Assembly: GCA_016865935.1 (NCBI GenBank) | Contig: VGOB01000029.1 | Coordinates: forward strand, 1-34,337 | From: Chloroflexota bacterium | GTDB lineage: Bacteria > Chloroflexota > Anaerolineae > UBA4142 | Reading direction: 5' to 3' | Length of the DNA stretch: 34,337 nt | Shown: positions 1 through 8,461 of the stretch, in pieces | How positions within the stretch are numbered: position 1 is the stretch's first letter | Layout of the letters: each line of letters starts with the position of its first letter | Made by a program: the position numbers and the translations under genes | The notes under the pieces: model-generated | What the model was told of the DNA's origin: nothing | Database searches by the model: none | Seen by the model: only the letters and a program-made list of their open reading frames with translations

Positions 1-25
1 GGCGTCGTATGGTATAATGTCTTTG

Positions 26-87
26 GGGTTCTCATGCACTCCTCTTTCCTCGGTCGGATAGGATAGAGACAGTATCCATGAGAACCC
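26..87. repeat. 11-bp perfect inverted repeat (GGGTTCTCATG / CATGAGAACCC) enclosing a 40-nt pyrimidine/purine-biased loop; possible structured leader
   Basis: Arms at 26-36 and 77-87 read directly; TATAAT-like box at 13-18 just upstream. Confidence 0.5.
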
Positions 88-167
88 TCTTTAGTCAAAT
101 CCCAAAGTGAGTTTTGCGGTATTGCCTTAAAATATCCGGTTGTCCTGAAATCAGAACCGGGAATGAA

Positions 168-506
168 ATGATTGATGAATCCGGACAAAAAATATTTCCT
201 GAAAATATGGCTGAGAGGAAATACAAGAAACGGTTTTCGTTTTCATACGTCAATATTCCAATTGGATCAGAACTAACCTTTACTCGGGATCAAAGTAAGA
301 AAGCCATTGTGGTGTCGGACAGTGAAGTAGAATATCAGGGCGAGAGGTATTCTCTTACGAAATTAGCGTTCAAGTTGCTTCGCGAACAGGGATATGATTG
401 GAAAACTGTCCAAGGACCCGCGTTCTTCGAGCATGATGGAAAGACGCTTTTTGAAATCAAGAAAGAACAAGAAACAGACGATGGCGATTCAGATGAAGAG
501 GAATAG
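168..506 (+). CDS. Small protein with a DUF4357/RAMA-like modified-DNA reader-type domain (tentative)
   Basis: ORF 114..506 (TTG) with internal ATG at 168; 'IPIGSELTFTRD...VEYQGERYSLTKLAFKLL...VQGPAFFEHDGKTLFEI' resembles that domain pattern. Confidence 0.4.
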   Translation: MIDESGQKIFPENMAERKYKKRFSFSYVNIPIGSELTFTRDQSKKAIVVSDSEVEYQGERYSLTKLAFKLLREQGYDWKTVQGPAFFEHDGKTLFEIKKEQETDDGDSDEEE

Positions 507-533
507 GACGAAATTGGATGGGACTGGACGTTC

Positions 534-770
534 ATGCCAACCGTAGACAACATCGGTCCATACAGATTCTTCTTCTACTCGAGTGATTGTGACGAGCCGC
601 CGCATATTCACGTCGAGCGCGAGAGGAACAAAGCCAAATTCTGGCTCGACCCGATCCGACTCGAATACAGCAGAGGTTTCGGTCAAACTGAGATCAACAG
701 GATCCAGAGACTTGTTGAGAAAAACATCAAGTTCTTTTCGAGGAAATGGGATGAATACTTTGGAGATTGA
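534..770 (+). CDS. DUF4160 domain protein (copy 1)
   Basis: 78 aa; 'GPYRFFFYSSDCDEPPHIHVERERNKAKFWLDPIRLEYSRGF' pattern. Confidence 0.85.
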   Translation: MPTVDNIGPYRFFFYSSDCDEPPHIHVERERNKAKFWLDPIRLEYSRGFGQTEINRIQRLVEKNIKFFSRKWDEYFGD

Positions 771-1164
771 ATTACGAACAATCACCGCGCAACGTGTCAT
801 AGTGAGCGCAGATGCGCTTTGGGTTGACCTAACTGACGGGCGCACCGTTTCGGTTCCTCTGGCATGGTACCCGCGACTTGTTCACGGCACAGCAAAAGAA
901 CGTAACAAGTGGCGGCTCATTGGCGAGGGCGAAGGTATTCACTGGCCCGACCTTGATGAAGACATAAGCGTTGAGAGCATAGTGCTGGGCAAACATTCTG
1001 GCGAAAGCCAGCGCTCCTTAAAGAAATGGCTTGAGCGACGCGCGACACAGCGTCACAAGGTCGCGAGGGAACGTGCGAGTTCACAAGCGCGCGCCTCTCG
1101 ACAACAACAGGCGCGTGGCTTGTCGGCATCGTCGCGTCGCCGAGGAACTAACTCACTTGCTTAA
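751..1164 (+). CDS. DUF2442 domain protein (copy 1)
   Basis: In-frame ATG at 751 overlaps the DUF4160 3' end; 'VSADALWVDLTDGRTVSVPLAWYPRL...IHWPDLDEDISVESIVLG'. Confidence 0.8.
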   Translation: MNTLEIELRTITAQRVIVSADALWVDLTDGRTVSVPLAWYPRLVHGTAKERNKWRLIGEGEGIHWPDLDEDISVESIVLGKHSGESQRSLKKWLERRATQRHKVARERASSQARASRQQQARGLSASSRRRGTNSLA

Positions 1165-1231
1165 CTCTCTCTGGCTCGTCCCCGCGCTCCCACTCGCGGG
1201 CGCAACAATCAACGCAATCTTTTCGGGCACG
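1155..1231 (+). pseudogene. Duplicated 5' fragment of nuoL
   Basis: About 77 bp roughly 90% identical by eye to 1833-1909; translates LNSLWLVPALPLAGATINAIF versus INSLWLIPALPLAGATINAIF in nuoL, then diverges. Confidence 0.85.
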
Positions 1232-1294
1232 CTCCGCGTGCCGCGCGCGGCTGAACCCAGTCATTATGAACTCATTTGACGAGGAGATATTGGC

Positions 1295-1549
1295 ATGCCA
1301 GTGATAACACGATTCTTCGGGATCGTTATCAAGATGTACTTTAGCCAAAGCGAACATGGCGTTCCGCATTTTCATGCCATCTATGGCGAGTACAACGCCG
1401 TCTTCGATATTCAAACACTCGACATGCTTGAGGGCGACTTGCCCGAGCGCGCCCAAAGGTTAGTGCGCGAGTGGGGCGCGCAATACCAACAAGAACTGCT
1501 GCGGATGTGGGAGAACAATCAATTCAAGCAATTACCTGGATTGGAGTAG
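1295..1549 (+). CDS. DUF4160 domain protein (copy 2)
   Basis: 84 aa; 'FFGIVIKMYFSQSEHGVPHFHAIYGEYNAVFDIQTLDMLEGDLP'. Confidence 0.85.
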   Translation: MPVITRFFGIVIKMYFSQSEHGVPHFHAIYGEYNAVFDIQTLDMLEGDLPERAQRLVREWGAQYQQELLRMWENNQFKQLPGLE

Positions 1550-1553
1550 GGCT

Positions 1554-1838
1554 ATGAATACGCCAAGAATAGAATCGGTGACGCCTCTACAAGGAAAACG
1601 GCTACTGGTCACATTTGTCAACGGAATCCAAAAAATTTATGACTGTCAGGGCGTCCTGAACCTCGATCGTTTTCAGTTATTGAAACATGACGCCTTTTTC
1701 AAAGCGATCACGGTTGACCCTGGAGGATATGGCGTGTCGTGGAGCGATGAAACGGATTTGAGTGAATACGAGTTATGGAACAATGGCGTTCAAGCCGCAA
1801 GCCCGCTTGATGTCTTCAGCAAGGAATTATTAACTTGA
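1554..1838 (+). CDS. DUF2442 domain protein (copy 2)
   Basis: 94 aa; 'VTPLQGKRLLVTFVNGIQKIYDC...VDPGGYGVSWSDETDLSEYELWNNG'; overlaps nuoL start. Confidence 0.85.
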   Translation: MNTPRIESVTPLQGKRLLVTFVNGIQKIYDCQGVLNLDRFQLLKHDAFFKAITVDPGGYGVSWSDETDLSEYELWNNGVQAASPLDVFSKELLT

Positions 1839-3784
1839 TCAACTCTCTCTGGCTCATCCCCGCGCTCCCACTCGCGGGCGCGACAATCAACGCAATTTTC
1901 TCGCGCAAACTCCCGCGCTGGCTCGTCAGCGTAATCGCGTGCGGCGCGGTCGGCGCGTCGTTCGTCGTTTCGCTCCTCGCGTTCTTCGCGATGCAATCCA
2001 CGGACGAGCACCACCGCGTCTTCAACGTATCCTTGTTTACCTGGATACCTGTCGCCGATTTTAAGGTTGACGTCGCGTTCCTGCTCGATCCCCTTTCCGC
2101 GCTGATGCTCCTCGTCGTCACAGGCGTCGGCTTTCTCATCCACGTCTACTCCATCGGCTATATGGACGCGGAGCGCGACGACGGGTACGGACACTTCTTT
2201 ACGTACCTCAACCTCTTTATCTTTTCGATGCTGATGCTCGTGCTCGGCAGCAACTATTTGCTGATGTACGTCGGATGGGAACTCGTCGGCTTGTGTTCGT
2301 ACTTGCTGATTTCGTTTTGGTTTCACAAACCCGAAGCAGCATCGGCGGGTAAGAAAGCTTTCATCACGACGCGCGTCGGCGATTTCGGTTTCGGTCTCGG
2401 CGTGTTGCTCATCTTCACGACGTTCGGCACGCTCGACTTTGCCGACATCTTCGCGCACGCCAAACTAATTGACCAATCACTAATCACCATCATCACTTTG
2501 CTTTTATTCGCAGGCGCGGTCGGCAAATCGGCACAGATTCCGCTCTACGTCTGGCTACCCGACGCGATGGAAGGTCCCACGCCCGTCAGCGCGCTCATCC
2601 ACGCCGCGACGATGGTGACCGCCGGCGTCTATATGGTCGCGCGCTCGCACGCCTTGTTCGAACTGTCGCCGTTTTCGTCCGAGGTCGTCGCGTGGACCGG
2701 CGCGCTCACCGCGATCTACACCGCGACGATCGCGCTCGTGCAAATGGATCTCAAGCGCGTCCTCGCGTACTCGACGATTTCGCAACTCGGCTATATGTTC
2801 GTCGCGGTCGGCATCGGCGCGTACGGCGCGGGCATTTTCCATTTGATGACGCACGCGTTCTTCAAGGCGCTGCTCTTCCTCGGCGCGGGCAGCGTGATGC
2901 ACGCGATGAACGGCATCATTGATATGCGGCAGCTCGGCGGCTTGCGCGCGAAAATGCCGCGCACGTACATCACATTTCTTGCCGCCGCGCTGGCGATTGC
3001 GGGCTTTCCATTCTTCGCGGGTTTCTTCAGCAAAGACGAAATTCTCGCGAGCGCGTTCGCGACTGGTCACACCGCGATCTGGGTCATCGGTTTGATCACG
3101 GCGGGCTTGACCGCGTTCTACATTTTCCGCGCCTTCTTTCTCACATTTCATACTGAGCCGCGCTGGACGACCGACGACCGAAGACCGTTGACCGAAGACG
3201 ACAGTCATCGGTCCTCGGTCAACGGTCATCGGTCCGTCCATCCCCACGAATCTCCCGCCGTGATGACGATTCCGCTTGCGATTCTCGCGGTGCTGTCGGT
3301 GATTGGCGGGTTCGCCGGTATGCCGAAAGTGATGGGCGCGAATTTCCTCGAGCATTATTTCGAGCCGGTGTTCAAGCCGCACGATTTGCATCTCGCCGCG
3401 TCAACCGAGTGGATGTTGATCGGCGCGTCGGTCGCCGCGGGCTTGCTCGGCATCGCGCTCGCGTACTGGTTCTACATCGCGCGTCCGACGATTCCTGTGA
3501 CACTCGCGCGCCGATTCAGCGGCATCTACAATTTGCTCTGGCACAAATATTGGATTGACGAAATTTACAGTTGGCTCTTTGTGGACAAGGGGTATCGTCT
3601 CGCGATGTTCCTGTGGCAAGTGCTTGACGTGAAAATCATTGACGGCGCGGCGAACGGACTGGGGCGCGCGACCGCCGCGCTCAGCCGCGTCACGCGCAGT
3701 TGGCAATCGGGTTACGCGCGCGCGTACGCGCTGATGATGTTGATCGCGACGGTGATCGTGCTGGGGTGGTTGATCTTGCGGTGA
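1835..3784 (+). CDS. nuoL: NADH-quinone oxidoreductase subunit L
   Basis: 649 aa; proton-pumping antiporter motifs 'LLMYVGWELVGLCSYLLI', 'PLYVWLPDAMEGPTPVSALIHAATMVTAGVYM'; TTG start. Confidence 0.97.
   Translation: MINSLWLIPALPLAGATINAIFSRKLPRWLVSVIACGAVGASFVVSLLAFFAMQSTDEHHRVFNVSLFTWIPVADFKVDVAFLLDPLSALMLLVVTGVGFLIHVYSIGYMDAERDDGYGHFFTYLNLFIFSMLMLVLGSNYLLMYVGWELVGLCSYLLISFWFHKPEAASAGKKAFITTRVGDFGFGLGVLLIFTTFGTLDFADIFAHAKLIDQSLITIITLLLFAGAVGKSAQIPLYVWLPDAMEGPTPVSALIHAATMVTAGVYMVARSHALFELSPFSSEVVAWTGALTAIYTATIALVQMDLKRVLAYSTISQLGYMFVAVGIGAYGAGIFHLMTHAFFKALLFLGAGSVMHAMNGIIDMRQLGGLRAKMPRTYITFLAAALAIAGFPFFAGFFSKDEILASAFATGHTAIWVIGLITAGLTAFYIFRAFFLTFHTEPRWTTDDRRPLTEDDSHRSSVNGHRSVHPHESPAVMTIPLAILAVLSVIGGFAGMPKVMGANFLEHYFEPVFKPHDLHLAASTEWMLIGASVAAGLLGIALAYWFYIARPTIPVTLARRFSGIYNLLWHKYWIDEIYSWLFVDKGYRLAMFLWQVLDVKIIDGAANGLGRATAALSRVTRSWQSGYARAYALMMLIATVIVLGWLILR
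3166..3238. repeat. GACCGAx heptamer palindrome in frame inside nuoL
   Basis: GACCGACGACCGAAGACCGTTGACCGAAGAC... pairs with ...GTCCTCGGTCAACGGTCATCGGTC; encodes TTDDRRPLTEDDSHRSSVNGHRSV. Confidence 0.85.
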
Positions 3785-3786
3785 AG

Positions 3787-4224
3787 TTATTTCGCGAGGA
3801 GTGATTCAATCTCGCGAATCAAGACGGGGAGATTGGGTCGTTCAAAGCTTATACCAGGCGCGGGAACGCGCGTATGTTTGATGTCTTGCCCAACGTGTTT
3901 GTGATGCGGGTGAGTGCTTGCCAATGATTTTTCGCGCGGATGCGGCCAAGGATCGTACCACCAAACTTTACTGCCGCGTTGATAAAGCTCGTAACTGTAT
4001 GCTCGGATCAGTTTGTCGTGGAAATCCACGAACTGACGTACACGCAGAATTGTGTCTTTGGAGAAATGCAACTCGCCTTCAATCCGCGCGGTGTCAATAC
4101 TCGTGCGAACGAAGACGAGCGTGGAAAACTCGATGCTTGGAAAAACATCTGGCAGCGAGTAGATGAATTCTTCGTATGCATCTGACGAGACAAGCGGGTT
4201 TGCGCTACGCGGCGACACGGGCAA
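3787..4224 (-). CDS. TumE-family (DUF6516) toxin-like protein
   Basis: 'VWWYDPWPHP...STHPHHKHVGQD' matches the His-rich TumE/DUF6516 pattern; overlaps upstream ORF. Confidence 0.6.
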   Translation of the reverse strand: MPVSPRSANPLVSSDAYEEFIYSLPDVFPSIEFSTLVFVRTSIDTARIEGELHFSKDTILRVRQFVDFHDKLIRAYSYELYQRGSKVWWYDPWPHPREKSLASTHPHHKHVGQDIKHTRVPAPGISFERPNLPVLIREIESLLAK

Positions 4225-4498
4225 CTTTACCTTCCCGATTCAGCGCGGTAACAATTGGCGCGACTTCGGATTTGAAAAGCCGACGATATTCTTTTTCGCG
4301 CGCCAACAGCGTTTCGTACATACCCAGCCACATCAAGAATTCTGGAGATTGTTCAAGTTTACCGCCGTGCGCGAGACGATAAAAATCTTGCGAGCGCAGA
4401 CGATACTTGCGTTCGTATTTGTGCAATTCCTTTTCCAATCCCTGAATATCATTGATGAGACGAGACAACTTGCGTAGTTCGGGACTCATTGCAATCAC
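4205..4498 (-). CDS. Putative antitoxin partner (coiled-coil, 97 aa)
   Basis: Overlaps the toxin-like ORF; 'LEKELHKYERKYRLRSQDFYRLAHGGKLEQSPEFLMWLGMYETL' like small partners of DUF6516 proteins. Confidence 0.55.
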   Translation of the reverse strand: MIAMSPELRKLSRLINDIQGLEKELHKYERKYRLRSQDFYRLAHGGKLEQSPEFLMWLGMYETLLAREKEYRRLFKSEVAPIVTALNREGKVARVAA

Positions 4499-4565
4499 CT
4501 CCGATTGATGGCATTGTATCTCTGATGCAGAGCGTTGTCAAACATAATAGGATTGAGGTCGGCTG

Positions 4566-5018
4566 TTGGACATCGAAGTTGATCAAAGCGGCAAGATCGA
4601 AGACACGCGCGCTGATACCGTGATTGCATTTTCCGATAGCGTGAGTGGAGCGGCACTCATTCCAGCCGTCGTCAAACGCGCTTGCATCCGCGCTTTGCGC
4701 GAACGCGACTGGCGTAGCCGAACTTTCGTATTCAAGATTTTCGCCGCCGCGTTGTTCGTTCTCATTCAACCGCACATTGGAAAAATCGAACGAATTGTCA
4801 TTGATGTTGAATACCCAGAGAGAATGGGAGACATCAAGGGCAAGTTGCTACATTTGATTCAACACATTCGGCGCGATTTCACGCGCGGGCAGATTGTGTT
4901 CGATCGCGTCGGGAAGCGCTCGCCCGCGCACAAAAAGGCGATTGCCGTGTATCGTGGTCGCGCCGCGCCTGACCGCGTCTTGACAGCGAATGAAATCTTA
5001 CGCGTGATTGGAAAATAA
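4566..5018 (+). CDS. Conserved hypothetical protein, possible RNase H-like fold
   Basis: 150 aa, TTG start; 'MDIEVDQSGKIEDT', 'IERIVIDVEYPE', 'GKRSPAHKKAIAVYRGRAAPDRVLTANEI'. Confidence 0.5.
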   Translation: MDIEVDQSGKIEDTRADTVIAFSDSVSGAALIPAVVKRACIRALRERDWRSRTFVFKIFAAALFVLIQPHIGKIERIVIDVEYPERMGDIKGKLLHLIQHIRRDFTRGQIVFDRVGKRSPAHKKAIAVYRGRAAPDRVLTANEILRVIGK

Positions 5019-5020
5019 AA

Positions 5021-5108
5021 GCGGATCGAGGGAGTCGCTCGGCGGCGACACAACCTCTGGCTAAATCCTAGTGGTGTTCTAGGGAATCACCAGAGCACTC
5101 GATCCTGC
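5021..5108. other. Candidate structured RNA/DNA element with a three-way-junction-like set of nested stems
   Basis: GGATCGAG(5023-5030)/CTCGATCC(5098-5105); GTCGC(5034)/GCGAC(5049); CTCTGG(5055)/CCAGAG(5095); CCTAG(5067)/CTAGG(5083). Confidence 0.45.
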
Positions 5109-5144
5109 AACCTTATCTTAGCACTTCGTCTCGGACTTGTCAAC

Positions 5145-6614
5145 ATGGGCTTTTTGTCGGTTCTCATCGTTCTACCACTCGTCGGCGCGCTGATTCTGCT
5201 CTTCATCCCGCGCCAATCCGAACGCGCGATTCGCTATTTCGCGCTTTTCGTCGCGTTCGCGACTTTCGCGGTTTCCGCGATGCTTTTCGCGTCCTTTCGC
5301 GCCGCGCCCGAAATGCAATTCGTCGAGCGCGTCGCGTGGATTCCGCAATTCGGCATCTCGTACTACGTCGGCGTGGACGGCTTGAGCATTCTGCTCGTGA
5401 TGCTGACGACGTTCCTGATGATCATCGCGATTGGCGGATCCTGGGTCGGCATCACCGAACGCGTCAAAGAGTATCACATCTTTTTCCTGCTGCTCGAAGC
5501 CGCGATGCTCGGCGTCTTCGTCTCGCTCGATCTCTTTCTCTTCTACGTCTTTTGGGAATTCACGCTGATTCCGATGGCGTTCCTCATCGGCATTTGGGGA
5601 CATACGCGGCGCGTCTACGCGGCGATCAAATTCATCTTGTTCACGATGTTTGGCTCGACACTGATGCTCGTCGCGATCCTGGTTTTGGTCTTTGCAAATC
5701 GCGATGTGACGGGCGCGCTGACGTTCGCGTTGCCCGAACTTTTGGAAACACCCGTGCCGCTTGGACTGCAGCCGATTCTGTTCGGCGCGTTCGCGCTCGC
5801 CTTTGCGATCAAAGTGCCGATGTTCCCGTTCCACACCTGGCTGCCCGACGCGCACGTCGAAGCGCCGACGGCAGGCAGCGTAATTCTCGCGGGCGTGCTG
5901 TTGAAGATGGGGACATACGGCTTTGTTCGATTCAACCTGCCGCTGTTTCCCGAAGCGTCGCAGCAATTCGCGCCGCTCATCATCGCGCTCGCGCTCATCG
6001 GCATCATCTACGGCGCGATCGTGTCCGCCGTGCAGCGCGACATCAAATCGCTCGTCGCGTTTTCATCCGTGTCGCATCTTGGTTTCGTGATGCTCGGCTT
6101 GTTCGCGTTCAACGCGCAAGGGATGAGCGGCGGCATTTTGCAAATGATCAATCACGGTTTGTCAACAGGCGCGCTCTTTTTGCTCGTCGGAATGTTGTAC
6201 GAGCGGCGTCACACGCGCCTCATCGCCGACTTTGGCGGCGTCGCCAAAGTGATGCCGATCTACGCGGCGTTCTTGCTGATCGTGATGTTCTCGTCCGTCG
6301 GCTTGCCTGGCTTGAACGGCTTCGTCGGCGAGTTTCTCATTCTCGTTGGCGCGTTCCGCGCGAATGTGTGGTACGCTGTGTTCGCCGCGACCGGCGTCGT
6401 GCTGTCCGCGATCTACTTGCTCTGGATGTACCAACGCGTGATGAACGGTCCGCTCACGCGCGACGAAAACAAATCGCTGAAAGATTTATCGCCGCGCGAA
6501 ATCGCGCTCCTCGTCGCGCTCGTCGTCTTCATCGTTTGGATCGGCGTCTACCCACGCACGTTCCTGGATCCGATGATGCCGAGTGTCACGAGTCTGTTGA
6601 CTATGCTGAAATGA
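5145..6614 (+). CDS. nuoM: NADH-quinone oxidoreductase subunit M
   Basis: 489 aa; '[20 protein letters not shown]', '[31 protein letters not shown]'. Confidence 0.97.
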   Translation: MGFLSVLIVLPLVGALILLFIPRQSERAIRYFALFVAFATFAVSAMLFASFRAAPEMQFVERVAWIPQFGISYYVGVDGLSILLVMLTTFLMIIAIGGSWVGITERVKEYHIFFLLLEAAMLGVFVSLDLFLFYVFWEFTLIPMAFLIGIWGHTRRVYAAIKFILFTMFGSTLMLVAILVLVFANRDVTGALTFALPELLETPVPLGLQPILFGAFALAFAIKVPMFPFHTWLPDAHVEAPTAGSVILAGVLLKMGTYGFVRFNLPLFPEASQQFAPLIIALALIGIIYGAIVSAVQRDIKSLVAFSSVSHLGFVMLGLFAFNAQGMSGGILQMINHGLSTGALFLLVGMLYERRHTRLIADFGGVAKVMPIYAAFLLIVMFSSVGLPGLNGFVGEFLILVGAFRANVWYAVFAATGVVLSAIYLLWMYQRVMNGPLTRDENKSLKDLSPREIALLVALVVFIVWIGVYPRTFLDPMMPSVTSLLTMLK

Positions 6615-6615
6615 A

Positions 6616-6688
6616 AGAGTGGGAGAGAGGGAGCGCGGGAGAGTGGGAGATTTTTCCCCCCTCTCCCCTTCTCCCTCTCTCCCCCTCA
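6616..6688. repeat. GGGAGAGA-type 8-bp-period purine/pyrimidine palindrome
   Basis: GGGAGAGA GGGAGCGC GGGAGAGT GGGAGA / CTCTCCCCTTCTCCCTCTCTCCCCCTC between nuoM and nuoN. Confidence 0.75.
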
Positions 6689-6704
6689 CGACCAAAGGTG
6701 ATAT

Positions 6705-8147
6705 GTGAGTCTCTCTGTTCCCGATCTCAACTTTCGCGTGATCGCGCCCGCGTTGATCGTCGCGCTCACCGCGCTGATCGTCTTGCTCGCTGAACTCGTC
6801 ACACCCGCGCCGCGCAAACGCTGGCTCGGCGTCCTGGGTTTGATCGGTTTGCTGATTGCGGCGGGCGCGACGGTTGGCTTGTGGGGCGCGCCCGCGAGCG
6901 CGTTCGGCGGAATGGTCGTCGCCGATAACTTTGGTTTGTTCCTAACGCTCGTGATTTTGCTCGGCGCGGCGTTGAGCATTTTGCTCGCGCTCGATTTTGT
7001 GCGCGCGCACCGCGTCGATCAAGGCGAGTACTATGTGCTGGTGCTGTTCGCCGTCGTCGGAATGATCTTGATGGCGACGGCGACCGATCTCATCGTCATT
7101 TTTCTCGCGCTCGAATTGCTGTCGCTGCCACTGTACATTCTCGCCGCGTTCAAGCGCGCGGACGCGCGTTCGCTCGAAGCGGGGCTTAAATATTTTTTGC
7201 TCGGCGCGTTCTCGTCCGCGTTTTTCCTCTACGGCATCGCATTCATTTTCGGCGGGACGGGCACGACGAACTTGATGAAGATCGCCGACGCGCTGGCGAA
7301 AAATCCGCGCAACGATCTGTTGCTCGTCGGCGCGGGCTTGTTGCTCGTCGGCTTTGCGTTCAAAGTCGCGCTCGTGCCGTTTCACTGGTGGACGCCGGAC
7401 GTGTACGACGGCGCGCCGACGGCGGTCACCGCGTTTATGAGCGTCGGCGTCAAAGCCGCGGCGTTCGGCGCGTTCTTCCGCGCGTTCCTCGTCGCGCTCC
7501 CCGCGTTCGCGTTCGATTGGCGCATCGTCCTCGCCGCGCTCGCGGTGCTGACGATGACGCTCGGCAATGTCGCCGCGCTGCTGCAATCGAATGTCAAGCG
7601 GATGCTGGCGTACTCGAGCATCGCGCACGCGGGCTACATCTTGATCGCGCTCGTCGCGATGGGCGCGAGTGGCTTGTCGTCCGCGCTATTCTATCTGCTC
7701 GCGTACACGCTGACGAACCTGGGCGCGTTCGGCGCGGTGATCGCGTTGAGCGACGGCGAACGCGAGAGATTGGAGATTAGAGATTGGGGCGGCGCGGCGC
7801 GGCAGTATCCGTTCATCGCGGCGATGTTTGCGATCTTTATGCTGTCCCTCGCGGGCTTTCCGCCGCTCGCGGGCTTCACGGGGAAATTTCTCATCTTCAG
7901 CGCGGCGGTCGAAACGGGGTGGGCGTGGCTCGCGGTGATCGGCGTGCTGAACAGTCTCGTGTCGGCGTACTTTTATCTGCGCCCGATCGTGCAAATGTAC
8001 ATGAGCGAACCTGTCCCAGGTTGGGATCGCATTCGCGTCGCGCCGCTCGTCGCGCTCGCGCTCGTCCTCGCGCTGATCGGCGTGATCGCGCTGGGGCTGT
8101 ATCCGACGCCTGCGATTGTGATGGCGACGGGCGGCTTTCTGCGATAA
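6705..8147 (+). CDS. nuoN: NADH-quinone oxidoreductase subunit N
   Basis: 480 aa; 'LIVIFLALELLSLPLYILAAF', 'PFHWWTPDVYDGAPTAVTAFMSVGVKAAAF'; GTG start. Confidence 0.96.
   Translation: MSLSVPDLNFRVIAPALIVALTALIVLLAELVTPAPRKRWLGVLGLIGLLIAAGATVGLWGAPASAFGGMVVADNFGLFLTLVILLGAALSILLALDFVRAHRVDQGEYYVLVLFAVVGMILMATATDLIVIFLALELLSLPLYILAAFKRADARSLEAGLKYFLLGAFSSAFFLYGIAFIFGGTGTTNLMKIADALAKNPRNDLLLVGAGLLLVGFAFKVALVPFHWWTPDVYDGAPTAVTAFMSVGVKAAAFGAFFRAFLVALPAFAFDWRIVLAALAVLTMTLGNVAALLQSNVKRMLAYSSIAHAGYILIALVAMGASGLSSALFYLLAYTLTNLGAFGAVIALSDGERERLEIRDWGGAARQYPFIAAMFAIFMLSLAGFPPLAGFTGKFLIFSAAVETGWAWLAVIGVLNSLVSAYFYLRPIVQMYMSEPVPGWDRIRVAPLVALALVLALIGVIALGLYPTPAIVMATGGFLR
7766..7786 (+). repeat. Three GAGATTG heptamers in frame within nuoN
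   Basis: GAGATTG GAGATTA GAGATTG = 21 bp. Confidence 0.75.
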
Positions 8148-8157
8148 AAAATTCGGG

Positions 8158-8263
8158 AGTAGGGGCGAGGCATTTGCACAACATTTTCGCGCTGAGCGAA
8201 TCGCTTCCAACGCCAAACCATCTGGCTTGAGAAGTGTATTGCGGCAAATGCCTCGCCCCTACT
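8158..8263. mobile_element. 106-bp MITE-like element with 20-bp perfect terminal inverted repeats
   Basis: AGTAGGGGCGAGGCATTTGC (8158-8177) and GCAAATGCCTCGCCCCTACT (8244-8263); followed by T run. Confidence 0.75.
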
Positions 8264-8269
8264 TTTTTG

Positions 8270-8298
8270 TTGACCTGTTCTTGGATGTGTGATAAGAT
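8270..8298 (+). promoter_or_regulatory. Predicted sigma70-like promoter
   Basis: TTGACC-N17-TAAGAT. Confidence 0.5.
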
Positions 8299-8320
8299 AG
8301 TTGCGGAAGGGAATCAAAGT

Positions 8321-8461
8321 ATGGAAGCAGCCGAATCAACCGAGAAGGAAGATTGGGCGCGACTGACCGCCGAACAATTCTTTCAAGGATATTCAGACAG
8401 CGATAGCATCTATGATAAACTCTCCTGCAGAAGACAAAGTCTTGACGACGTTGAGGAGTAA
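8321..8461 (+). CDS. Small (46 aa) antitoxin-like hypothetical protein
   Basis: Internal ATG of ORF 8234..8461; 'TAEQFFQGYSDSDSIYDKL'; overlaps next ORF. Confidence 0.35.
   Translation: MEAAESTEKEDWARLTAEQFFQGYSDSDSIYDKLSCRRQSLDDVEE

Noticed and set aside
1040-1164. Possible nuoK 3' remnant ('SSRRRGTNSLA') before the nuoL fragment
   Set aside because: Only a few residues resemble a NuoK tail; not supportable by eye
5021-5108. Possible tRNA gene from the cloverleaf-like stems
   Set aside because: No T-loop (GTTCRA) or anticodon-arm geometry on either strand; kept only as an unclassified structured element
5336-6793. 485-aa plus-strand ORF in another frame over nuoM
   Set aside because: Arg-rich low-complexity translation; nuoM is unmistakable in its own frame
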